Assembly: GCA_946482625.1 (NCBI GenBank)
Contig: CAMLSH010000024.1
Location: forward strand, 1-16,619
Reading direction: 5' to 3'
Length of the DNA stretch: 16,619 bases
Origin: an uncultured Opitutaceae bacterium
GTDB lineage: Bacteria > Verrucomicrobiota > Verrucomicrobiae > Opitutales > Opitutaceae
Made by a program: the position numbers and the translations under genes. The notes under the pieces were generated by a model. It did not search any database, was not told the origin of the DNA, and saw only the letters and a program-made list of their open reading frames with translations. Below, one piece after another: positions 4,376 through 12,680 of this stretch; the stretch's first letter is position 1; the number at the start of each line of letters is the position of its first letter.

Positions 4376-6787
4376 ATGCGCGTCCTGCCGGCTCACCGGC
4401 TCCTGTTATTTACCTGCTTCTTTGCGCTGACCGCGCTGCTCCGCGGTCAGCTGGCAGATGCGACGCGCCCCGTAGTCGAGATCGAGATACCGCTCCAACC
4501 GGCGGCCTACGGCACGGCCTTTTTCGACGAGACGGCGCGGATGTTCGAGAAACTCCGTCCGGGCGTCCGCGTCCGCATCGCCGGCGACATCCGCAATGAC
4601 GACAAGGTTCAGATCCGCGCGATGGGCGGCGATTTTCCCGACGCGACCGACGCGCGTCTGCTCTACGACACGCTGATCGCCGCCGGGAAAATCCGCGATC
4701 TGTCCCCTTATCTCGACGGCCCGAACTGGGAAGGCGACGGCGCCTGGCGCGACGCGTTTCTGCCCGGCGTATTGGACCGCTGGGCACGCGGCGACGGGGT
4801 TTATGCGCTGCCGTACACGCATGCGGTGTGGGTGGTTTTCTATAACGAAGCACTTTTCGCGGCGCATGGTTGGAGCCCCCCGAAAACATGGGACGAGTTC
4901 TTCGCGTTGACTGAAAAGATCCGCTCCACCGGCCTCGCCCCGCTGACCCTGCCGGGCGTGTATATGCGTTATGGCGACGCGTTTTTGCAGGCCGCTCATT
5001 TCAGTGCGGCGGGGCCGGAGGGTTATCGAAAGTTCCAGCAACTCGCGCCGGGCGCGTTCACTGATCCGGGTTTTGTGCGCGCGGCCGGTGTGCTTCAACA
5101 CATCAGCCAGACGACGTTGCTCAACGGCTGGGAAGGCATGACGCACACGGCGGCGCAGCAGGCGTTTCTCGACGGGAAATCGGCGATGACGATCAGCGCG
5201 ACCTGGCTCGTCAGCGAGATGCGCGGGAAATTTCCCGAGGGTTTCCAGCTCGGCGCGTTTAACCTGCCGTCGTTTTCCGATGGCATCGGACCGGCCGGTG
5301 CGGTGCAGGCGCGCAGCGCGTATTTCTTCATGTTCGCGACGGGCGACGCCGAACGTGAGCGCGCCACCGTGGATTTTTTCCGCTTCATGACGTCGCGCGA
5401 ACGTGCGCGTGCGTTCGCGAAACAGTTCGACGCGCCGGTGGCGTTGCGCGCGGTGCGGCCGGAAGATTACGAATCGCCGGCGCTGCGGCAGATCGCGGAG
5501 TTCGTCGAACGCGCGCCCGCAGTCGTCGACGCAGCGGCGCCACCTACGGCGGCGTTTTCGGCGTTTATCGCGCAAGGGCTGAACGACGCACGTTTCCAGC
5601 TCATGACAGGCCGCATCTCGCCGGAAGAATTTGGCGAACGGCTCGAACGCACGGCGAAAGGTGAACGCGAACGCGCGCTCGAACCGGAGCGCGTGGAGGT
5701 GAAGCACGCGGGCAAAGCGCTCGCGCTGTGCGGCGCGATCGTGACGGTGGTTTTGTGGCTGGGGTGGCGCGGACGGAGCGCATTGCGCCCGCGGAGATCC
5801 GACGCCGGTGTAGCCGCGTCCTTTCGGACGTGGCCCGAGACTGCGCGCGCAAAAGGCCATGTCTCAAAAGACGCGGCTACGGTTCAGAGAAGCGGTCGTC
5901 TCCGCCTTCCGCTCGCGCTGGGATTTGTGGGACCGTCGCTCGCGGTTTTCGGCGCGTTTGTGATCCTGCCGGCGCTGGCCTCGATCACGTGGGCGTTCAC
6001 GCGCTGGGATGGGTTTACCGGCCAGAGCTGGGCGGGGCTGTTTAACTTCAAGTGGCTGCTGCTGGAGAGCGACACGTTCTGGTTCGCGCTCAAAAACAAT
6101 CTCTACCTGATGATTGTGCCGACACTCGCGGTCGTGCCGATGGCGTTGTTTTTCGCGGCGATGATTCATCGTGGCGTGTGGGGCGCGGGATTTTTCCGCG
6201 CGGTGTTTTTGTTTCCCAATCTCCTCGGCGGCATCGCGGCTACATTACTATGGATGAACGCCTACGATCCGCACGGCGGGCTGATCAACGCCGCGCTCGT
6301 GAAGCTCGGCGGCTGGACGGGAAGCGACTGGTTGCAGTCGTTTGCCGGATACGCGTGGCTCTCGCAGGCGAACCTCTATCACGCGTTGATCCCGATCTAT
6401 CTTTGGATGGCATGCGGCTTCAACCTGGTGCTCTACCTCGCGGCGATGCAGGGCATCAGCCACGAGTTGTACGAGGCGGCGGAGCTCGATGGCGCGTCGG
6501 AGTGGCGGCAGTTTTTCTCGATCACGTTGCCGCAGATCCGTGAGGTGCTGGCGATCTCGGCCGTCTTTATCGTGATCGCGGGGCTGAACACCTTTGAAAT
6601 GATCTGGCTGCTCACCTCGCAGGACCCGACCAGCAGCGTGCATGTGCTGAGCACGTTGATGGTCTCGACGATGTTCAAGGAGTTCCAGATCGGTCGGGCG
6701 ACGGCAATCGCGGTCGTCATGTTTGTCCTCGTGCTCACCGGATCGGCGGCGTTGCTGCGGGTGATGAGAAACCGGGAGGAAACCTGA
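4376..6787 (+). CDS. Fused sugar ABC transporter: solute-binding domain plus MalF-like permease
   Basis: This single 803-residue chain joins two parts that are usually separate in CUT1-type carbohydrate importers. Residues 1 to about 25 form a signal sequence. Residues 32 to about 440 resemble a family 1 extracellular solute-binding protein (YALPYTHAVWVVFYNEALF at 143-161, TWDEFF at 171-176, FLDGKSAM at 264-271). A transmembrane helix follows at about 446-463, then a basic cytoplasmic linker (464-510), then a MalF-like permease with six hydrophobic segments between 512 and 794. The permease EAA loop is E700-AAELDGASEW...TLPQI to about 721, the docking site for the ATPase. The topology is coherent: periplasmic binding domain, one crossing, cytoplasmic linker, permease. 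Linker residues 479-502 are encoded by a palindromic repeat (5810-5888). The MalG-like partner begins 1 nt after the stop. No ATPase gene is present. The substrate cannot be told. Confidence 0.9.
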   Translation: MRVLPAHRLLLFTCFFALTALLRGQLADATRPVVEIEIPLQPAAYGTAFFDETARMFEKLRPGVRVRIAGDIRNDDKVQIRAMGGDFPDATDARLLYDTLIAAGKIRDLSPYLDGPNWEGDGAWRDAFLPGVLDRWARGDGVYALPYTHAVWVVFYNEALFAAHGWSPPKTWDEFFALTEKIRSTGLAPLTLPGVYMRYGDAFLQAAHFSAAGPEGYRKFQQLAPGAFTDPGFVRAAGVLQHISQTTLLNGWEGMTHTAAQQAFLDGKSAMTISATWLVSEMRGKFPEGFQLGAFNLPSFSDGIGPAGAVQARSAYFFMFATGDAERERATVDFFRFMTSRERARAFAKQFDAPVALRAVRPEDYESPALRQIAEFVERAPAVVDAAAPPTAAFSAFIAQGLNDARFQLMTGRISPEEFGERLERTAKGERERALEPERVEVKHAGKALALCGAIVTVVLWLGWRGRSALRPRRSDAGVAASFRTWPETARAKGHVSKDAATVQRSGRLRLPLALGFVGPSLAVFGAFVILPALASITWAFTRWDGFTGQSWAGLFNFKWLLLESDTFWFALKNNLYLMIVPTLAVVPMALFFAAMIHRGVWGAGFFRAVFLFPNLLGGIAATLLWMNAYDPHGGLINAALVKLGGWTGSDWLQSFAGYAWLSQANLYHALIPIYLWMACGFNLVLYLAAMQGISHELYEAAELDGASEWRQFFSITLPQIREVLAISAVFIVIAGLNTFEMIWLLTSQDPTSSVHVLSTLMVSTMFKEFQIGRATAIAVVMFVLVLTGSAALLRVMRNREET
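5810..5888 (+). repeat. Palindromic repeat element, copy 2, inside the transporter coding sequence
   Basis: The arms 5810-5835 (starting GTAGCCGCGTC) and 5855-5880 (ending GACGCGGCTAC) pair over 22 of 26 positions around a 19-nt loop. Two of the four mismatches are G-U wobbles in RNA. TTCAGAG follows after two bases (5882-5888 region), as in copy 1. The element starts exactly on a codon (GTA, Val479) and reads through without a stop, giving VAASFRTW...VSKDAATVQRS. This aligns with the peptide the intergenic copy would encode. It falls between the transmembrane helix after the binding domain and the first permease helix, where extra residues should be tolerated. Confidence 0.85.
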
Positions 6788-6788
6788 C

Positions 6789-7667
6789 GTGAGCGAAGAC
6801 TCGCATCACCTCGCGCGCTCGCGCGGCTTCTCGCTTTCACGCGCGCTGATCTTTGCCGTGCTGTGCGGTTATCTGCTCTGGGTCGTGTATCCGGTTTTCT
6901 GGGTGGCGTACTCGTCGCTCAAGCCGGACGCAGAGATTTTTCGCGACGCCTTCGCGCTGCCGGCGATCGACGGACTCGCTTGGGAAAACTATGCGCGGGC
7001 CTGGCGCGAGGCGCGGTTTGCGGAATATTTTTTCAACAGTGTGCTGGTCACGAGCGTGTCGGTTGCGGCGATCGTTCTGCTCGGCGCGATGACGGCGTAC
7101 GCGCTCAGCCGGTTTTATCACCCGCTGGGAAAGGCGGCATACTGGCTGTTTCTCGCGGGGCTCATGATTCCGGTGCAGCTCAGCATCGTGCCGCTGTTTT
7201 TCGAGCTCCGCGCACTCGGACTTTTGGATTCACGGCTCGGCTTGATCCTCGTCTACACGGCCAATGGCCTGCCGTTCGCGATCTTCATCCTCGCGGGATT
7301 TTTTCGGGCGCTGCCGGCGTCGCTTTATGAAGCGGCGGTGGTGGATGGATGCAGCGAAGCCGGGGCTTTCTGGCGGGTAATGCTGCCGCTCGCGCGGCCG
7401 GGGTTGGTGACGGTCGCAATCTTCCAGTTCATCGGCATCTGGAAGGAGTATTTTTTCGCGTTCATGTTCACCTCCGGTGGTGGAGATGGCGCGGCGCGCA
7501 CGCTGCCGCTCGGGCTGGCGAACCTTTCGCTAACCGCGCAGTACCGGAGCGAATACGGATCGTTGTTCGCGGGAGTGCTGGTGGTGACGCTGCCGATCCT
7601 CATCGTTTACCTGCTCATGCAAAAGCAGCTGGTAAAAGGCGTGACGGCGGGCGCGTTGAAGGGATGA
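6789..7667 (+). CDS. MalG-like sugar ABC transporter permease
   Basis: This 292-residue inner-membrane permease pairs with the permease half of the upstream fusion to form the translocation channel. Six hydrophobic segments are visible, at about 18-40, 84-108, 115-138, 150-172, 204-226 and 258-278. The family pattern SSLKPDAEIF (42-51) follows the first helix. The EAA loop is E181-AAVVDGCSEAGAF...MLPLARP (to 204), the contact site for the ATPase. The length of about 275-295 is normal. The start is a GTG one base after the upstream stop codon. A good Shine-Dalgarno sequence, GGGAGG, lies inside the end of the previous gene (about 6775-6780). It is the only clear one in the window and implies translational coupling that would balance the two permeases. 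No ATPase gene follows. Confidence 0.93.
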   Translation: MSEDSHHLARSRGFSLSRALIFAVLCGYLLWVVYPVFWVAYSSLKPDAEIFRDAFALPAIDGLAWENYARAWREARFAEYFFNSVLVTSVSVAAIVLLGAMTAYALSRFYHPLGKAAYWLFLAGLMIPVQLSIVPLFFELRALGLLDSRLGLILVYTANGLPFAIFILAGFFRALPASLYEAAVVDGCSEAGAFWRVMLPLARPGLVTVAIFQFIGIWKEYFFAFMFTSGGGDGAARTLPLGLANLSLTAQYRSEYGSLFAGVLVVTLPILIVYLLMQKQLVKGVTAGALKG

Positions 7668-7987
7668 AACGCCGCCGCCGAACGCATACGCGCGGTGTGC
7701 CTGAGGTGCATTGCATCCTGCATTTGAGGGGACCTTGCGGAAAATATCACGCAACGCGTGGGCGCGGCTTGCATGAATACGGAAGCCAAAGGCACTGTGG
7801 GTGACACGCTTCACCCTGTCATGCGGCTGCTTTTTGCGCTGAAAAATTTCACGGCGATCCACCGCGCCAACCTCCAGAACGCTTCCGCCGATTCCAAACG
7901 CGCGACGGAGACTTCGTTCGAGAGATTTCGTTTTTCAAAGCCGTACATGTTGTCGGTGCTGACGCGCGAGCGCGCAAACCCCCGACC
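7668..7987. other. 320-bp gap between transporter and hybrid kinase
   Basis: No confident gene is present. A perfect inverted repeat GGGTGA-CACGCT-TCACCC lies at 7799-7816 with no T-run immediately after it, so it could be an operator or part of a leader structure. A weak promoter-like pair, TTGAGG (7724-7729) and TATCAC (7745-7750), has a 15-nt spacer, too short to trust. A 72-codon open frame from the ATG at 7773 ends in a TGA at 7989-7991 that overlaps the kinase ATG as ATGA. It has no recognisable product or ribosome-binding site, so I do not call it a gene. Confidence 0.45.
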
Positions 7988-10900
7988 ATGATCCGATCCG
8001 AATCCACGTCGCGCGTCGTGCGCGTGCTGTTGGTTGGTGGGGCCGAGGGGGACCGGCTGGCGCTGCGCCGTCTGCTCGCGGAGAGCAGCGGTGCGGGCAG
8101 CGAGGTCGCGGAAGCCAGCGATCTGGCGCAGGCGAAGGCCGCGATCGCGCGCGCGCGGCCGGATTGTGTGCTGCTCGATGGCGATGCGGCGGATGGCGCA
8201 CTGGGAGAGTTGCGGACGATTGTCGCGGATTACGGGATACACGCCTTCGGCATCGTGTTGCTCGCGGATCCGGGCGCATCCGTGGATGCGGTGAAAGCGC
8301 TGGAAAATGGCGCGCACGATTTTCTCCTCAAGGGGCAGTTCGATGCGGATCGGCTACAGCAGGCCGTCCGCAACGCGGTGGAAAAAGCCGCGGGGCACCA
8401 CGCGCAGGAGGCCGGTCGGGCGGAGCTAGTGCGGCGAAACGACGAACTGGAAAGCCGCTTGATCCACCTCGAACGGGAGGCGACGGAACGCCGGTCCGCA
8501 GAACTCACGCTGGCCAGCAGTCAGGCGTTTTTGCAGAGCGTGGTCAGTGCGACGACCGACTGCGTGAAGGTCCTCGATCTCGACGGACGCATCCTGTGGA
8601 TGAGCGAGAACGGGCAACGCATGATGGAGATCGCGGATTTTTCCGTGATCGACGGGACCGAGTGGGCCCAGCTTTGGGGGCATTCGGGAAAAACCGAACA
8701 GGCGCGCGCCGCCGTGGCGGCCGCGCGCGACGGGAAGGTGGCACGTTTCCAAGGCTGCCGCCTAATGCCCGGCGGGATCGAAAAGTGGTGGGACGTGAGC
8801 CTGTCTCCGATCAACGGCCGGAAAGGTCGGGCGGAGAGAATCCTCTGCGTGTCCCGCGATGTTTCCGACCGGCACGTGGCGGACGTGGCTCTGCGCGAGA
8901 GCGAAGCGCGGCTCCGACTGGCCACGGCGACCGGCAAGGTCGGGGTGTGGGACTGGGATATCCTGGCCGACAAGGTGACGTGGACGGACTCGTTGTACGG
9001 TATCCACGGAATGAATCCGGGCACATTTGACGGTACGCTGGCGGCTTTTGCGAAGCTGATTCACTCGGAGGACCGGGCGCGGGTGGAGCAGGCATTCTAT
9101 GAAGCGTTGACCGGAGGCGGGCCGCACGAGCTTGAGTTTCGCGCGTTGCGACCCGACGGCGGCGTGGTGTGGCTGTTTACGAACGCGACCGTGGTGCATG
9201 AAGACGGCCGGCCCGTGCGTATGTTGGGGGCGACGCTCGACGTCACCGAGCGGAAGCGCGCCGAACAGCATACCGAATTCCTAGCGCAGCTCGGACAGCA
9301 GCTCGACCTGCTTTCCGACCCGGACGAGATGGTCCGTGTCGCTCAAGAGGCGGTTGGGCGGCATCTGGATGTGCAGCGTTGCAGTTTCTTCGAGGTCGAC
9401 GAGACGGGTGTGCGCGCGGTCATCCGCGACGACTGGCGGAAACCGGGATTGGAAGGCGCGGGAGGAGAATATCTGCTCGATGAATACGGATCGCCTGGAT
9501 TCGTGAAGCGGCTGGCGCAGGCTCGATTCAGTGTGAGCGATGTTGCGGAAGATCCGCTGACGAAGGATCGGGCGGAATCGCATCTGCGCATGGGAACGCG
9601 CGCGTTTGCGACGGCGCCTTACTATCAGGACGGTCGTTGGATTGCCGGGCTCGCGGTCCTCGCGGGGGAGCCCCGGCACTGGCGCGAGGACGAGTTGAAT
9701 CTGCTCGAGCAGGCCGTCGTTCGCGTGTGGCCGCATGTGGAAAAAGCGCGTGCGGACCGGCTGTTGATCGACAGCGCGGAGCAGCTCAAGCTGGCGGCCT
9801 CGGCGGCGCGCCTCGGGCCGTGGAGTTACGATGCGTTCACCGATATCGTGACGCTTTCGCCGAGGGGAGCGGAGATTTTCGGCATCCCACCCGGGCCGTT
9901 CATGACGTGGACCCAGATGCGGGAGCTTCTGCACGACGAAGACCGTGAACGGGCGCGTGAGGCGGTGGAGTGTTCGCTCGCGGATCGCACCGAATACGCG
10001 ATCGAGTACCGCGTGATCCGGCCGGACGGCACGACCGTCTGGGTGGCATCGACCGGGCACGGGCAATACGACGCGGATGGCCGGCTGTTTGGCATGGTCG
10101 GCGTGGTGCAGGACATCACGTCGCGCAAAGAGGCCGAACGTGCGATGTGGCAGTTGGCGGTGATCGTGGAGTCCTCAGACGACGCGATCGTGAGCAAGAA
10201 CCTGGATGGCGTGGTGCTTACCTGGAACACCGGCGCGGAACGACTTTTCGGATACAAAGCGCATGAGATCATCGGGCTGCCGATCATCGTGCTCATCCCG
10301 CCGGAGAACTATAACGAGGAGCCGTTCATTCTGGAGCGCATCCGGCGGGGTGAGCCGGTCGAGTCGTACGAGACAGTGCGCCGGCACAAGAGTGGCCGGA
10401 TGCTCGACGTCTCGCTAACCGTTTCGCCGATCAGGGATAAAAACGGCGTGATCGTCGGTGCCTCGAAAATCGCGCGCGATATCTCCCGCCGCAAAGCGAT
10501 TGAAAACGCGCTGGCGCGCCGCACGCGCACGTTGGAAATCCTCAACCGCGCGGGCAATGCGCTGGTGGCCGAGCGCGAGCTCGAAAAGGTCGTGCGGACC
10601 ATCGCCGATGCGGGACGCGAAATCTCCGGCGCGGGATCGGGCGGATTGTTCTGCAACAGTCTGGACGAGAAAACCGGATACGCCGACTTCTACACCTTCT
10701 CCGGCGAACGCAGGGTATTCGAGAGACGTCCGGTGCCGCGCGACGACGCGCTCCTCGGGCCCGTGGTGCGTGGCGAAGGGCTCGTGCGGATCGACGATGT
10801 GCAGGCAGGGGCGGCCGAGGGGGGCGGTCTGCCCGATTCAGGCATGCCGGGCGAGTTGTCGCCGGTCCGGAGTTTCCTCGCCGCGCCGGTGAAATCGGGT

Positions 10901-12628
10901 TCCGGAGAGATTTTAGGCGGCCTGTTTTTCGCCCACGCGGAATCGGCGGTTTTCACGCAGGAAATGGTTGAGGTGATCGAAGCCCTCGCGGCCCAGGCGG
11001 CGATCGCCATCGACAACGTGCGGCTGCATCGGGCGGTGCAGCGCGAGCTCGCGGAGCACAAGCTGGCGCGCGAGGCGGTGCGGGCGCGCGAAGAACAGCT
11101 GCGCCTCGTCACCAATAACGCGCCGGTGTTTCTCCTGCAGTGCGACCGTGAGTACCGGTACACGTTTGCCAACCAACCCTACGCGTCGCGTTACGGCTTT
11201 ACGCCCGAAACGCTGCTGGGGCGGACGATCGCCGAGGTCGCCGGGCCCAAGGCATTCGAGATGGCGAAACATCACATCGACGCCGCACTCGCGGGCGAGC
11301 GAGTCGAGTTCGAGATGGAGATTCCGTACGACATGATCGGCGCGCGCTGGGTGCATCTTGTCTTCGTGCCTGAGCGCAACCCGGACGGCCAGGTATTGGG
11401 ATTTGTCGGCGTGCTTACGGACATCACCCAGCGCAAGAGCGCGGAGCTGGAGTTGGAGCGGGCGCGCGACGAAGCGCTCGCGGCGTCGCGTGCGAAAGAC
11501 GATTTTCTTGCCGCGCTTTCGCACGAGTTGCGCACACCGCTCAACCCCGTGCTGCTGCTGGCCAGCGATGCGGCTGAGAATCCCGCGCTGCCGGCCGAGA
11601 TACGGGAGTCTTTCGAAACGATCCGCCGACAGGTAAATCTGGAGGCACGCTTGATCGACGATCTGCTCGATCTCACACGAATCACGCGCGGGAAGCTCAG
11701 TCTGGAGCGCAGGGCGCTGGACGTGCATGCCGTGATCCGCGACGCCGTAACGACTGTGCGACCGGATTTGGAAACCAAGAAGCTGACGCTCGCGATGCAC
11801 CTGGATGCGACCAAGTATTCGGTTTTCGGCGACCCGGTGAGGTTGCAGCAGGTGTTTTGGAACGTGCTCAAGAACGCGGTGAAGTTCACCGGTGAGGGCG
11901 GAGACGTGACGGTGCGCACGGGCGTTGGCAAAAAAGGAGACCGCCTCGTCGTGACGGTCGAAGACACCGGCATCGGGATGACGATCTCGGAGCTGGGGCG
12001 GGTGTTCGACGCCTTTTCCCAAGGCGAGCACGCGACGGCTGGCGGGTCTCACCGGTTTGGCGGATTGGGACTTGGGCTGGCAATATCGCGGTCCATCGTG
12101 GAGATGCACGGCGGGAGAATCCGTGCGGAGAGCCCGGGCCGGAATCGCGGCGCCGTTTTTATCGTCGAACTGCCACTTATGAACGCATCCACACCTGATG
12201 AACAAACCGGTGGAAACGACCGCGCCGGCGTGTTGACCCGCACCGTCGCCACGAACGGCAAACGTGGCCGCCTGCTGGTGATCGAAGACCACGCGCCGAC
12301 CCGCGCCACCTTGAAGAGCCTGCTGGAGCGCCGGAACTTCGAGGTGTTTTCCGCCGGGAACGCCGTGGAGGCGCGCGAGCTTGTGCAGCGGCAGCCGGTC
12401 GATCTGGTGATCTCCGACATCGGCCTGCCCGATGTGGATGGCTGCACGCTGATGGCCGAGCTTCGCAGCGCCCACCCGCTGCTGCCGGGCATCGCGTTGA
12501 GCGGCTACGGGATGGACGAAGACATCGCGCGCACCCGTGCGGTGGGTTTCGTTGAACATCTCACGAAGCCGGTGAATGTTGGGGCGCTCGAAAGGGCCAT
12601 CGAAAGAATCTTCTCCGGCAAATCCTGA
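7988..12628 (+). CDS. Soluble hybrid sensor histidine kinase with multiple PAS and GAF domains
   Basis: The 1546-residue protein has no transmembrane segment, so it senses cytoplasmic signals. Domain order by rough residue: receiver-like 11-132; coiled coil 140-172; PAS 178-295; PAS 304-425; GAF 428-586; PAS 596-716; PAS 718-838; GAF 846-1010; PAS 1030-1152; HisKA 1170-1237; HATPase 1280-1397; receiver 1426-1542. Key residues are the phosphorylated His1179 in SHELRTPLN, N-box Asn1292 and Asn1296, DTGIG (1326-1330), GLGLGLAI (1359-1366), and in the C-terminal receiver E1433/D1434, D1477 and K1527. The N-terminal receiver keeps D64 and K115, but its acidic metal-binding pair is replaced by Gly-Gly (17-18) and the conserved Thr/Ser by Leu, so phosphorylation there is doubtful. 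No DNA-binding output exists in it or beside it. A second kinase follows 52 nt downstream. The signal is unknown. No Shine-Dalgarno sequence (leader CCCCCGACC). Confidence 0.93.
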   Translation: MIRSESTSRVVRVLLVGGAEGDRLALRRLLAESSGAGSEVAEASDLAQAKAAIARARPDCVLLDGDAADGALGELRTIVADYGIHAFGIVLLADPGASVDAVKALENGAHDFLLKGQFDADRLQQAVRNAVEKAAGHHAQEAGRAELVRRNDELESRLIHLEREATERRSAELTLASSQAFLQSVVSATTDCVKVLDLDGRILWMSENGQRMMEIADFSVIDGTEWAQLWGHSGKTEQARAAVAAARDGKVARFQGCRLMPGGIEKWWDVSLSPINGRKGRAERILCVSRDVSDRHVADVALRESEARLRLATATGKVGVWDWDILADKVTWTDSLYGIHGMNPGTFDGTLAAFAKLIHSEDRARVEQAFYEALTGGGPHELEFRALRPDGGVVWLFTNATVVHEDGRPVRMLGATLDVTERKRAEQHTEFLAQLGQQLDLLSDPDEMVRVAQEAVGRHLDVQRCSFFEVDETGVRAVIRDDWRKPGLEGAGGEYLLDEYGSPGFVKRLAQARFSVSDVAEDPLTKDRAESHLRMGTRAFATAPYYQDGRWIAGLAVLAGEPRHWREDELNLLEQAVVRVWPHVEKARADRLLIDSAEQLKLAASAARLGPWSYDAFTDIVTLSPRGAEIFGIPPGPFMTWTQMRELLHDEDRERAREAVECSLADRTEYAIEYRVIRPDGTTVWVASTGHGQYDADGRLFGMVGVVQDITSRKEAERAMWQLAVIVESSDDAIVSKNLDGVVLTWNTGAERLFGYKAHEIIGLPIIVLIPPENYNEEPFILERIRRGEPVESYETVRRHKSGRMLDVSLTVSPIRDKNGVIVGASKIARDISRRKAIENALARRTRTLEILNRAGNALVAERELEKVVRTIADAGREISGAGSGGLFCNSLDEKTGYADFYTFSGERRVFERRPVPRDDALLGPVVRGEGLVRIDDVQAGAAEGGGLPDSGMPGELSPVRSFLAAPVKSGSGEILGGLFFAHAESAVFTQEMVEVIEALAAQAAIAIDNVRLHRAVQRELAEHKLAREAVRAREEQLRLVTNNAPVFLLQCDREYRYTFANQPYASRYGFTPETLLGRTIAEVAGPKAFEMAKHHIDAALAGERVEFEMEIPYDMIGARWVHLVFVPERNPDGQVLGFVGVLTDITQRKSAELELERARDEALAASRAKDDFLAALSHELRTPLNPVLLLASDAAENPALPAEIRESFETIRRQVNLEARLIDDLLDLTRITRGKLSLERRALDVHAVIRDAVTTVRPDLETKKLTLAMHLDATKYSVFGDPVRLQQVFWNVLKNAVKFTGEGGDVTVRTGVGKKGDRLVVTVEDTGIGMTISELGRVFDAFSQGEHATAGGSHRFGGLGLGLAISRSIVEMHGGRIRAESPGRNRGAVFIVELPLMNASTPDEQTGGNDRAGVLTRTVATNGKRGRLLVIEDHAPTRATLKSLLERRNFEVFSAGNAVEARELVQRQPVDLVISDIGLPDVDGCTLMAELRSAHPLLPGIALSGYGMDEDIARTRAVGFVEHLTKPVNVGALERAIERIFSGKS

Positions 12629-12680
12629 TCGTTTTTCTCTCCCGCCTGAAACGAAGCCCGTCTGTACGTCCACGCCCTTC

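Noticed and set aside
4406..5860. A 484-codon open frame on the minus strand
   Set aside because: It is opposite the solute-binding domain of the fused transporter. It is extremely Arg-rich and without a recognisable fold.
12576..12680. An N-terminal extension of the second kinase overlapping the first kinase
   Set aside because: The 35 extra residues (MLGRSKGPSKE...) are low-complexity and read mostly through the end of the hybrid kinase gene in another frame. The ATG at 12681 sits directly before the first beta strand of the receiver-like domain.
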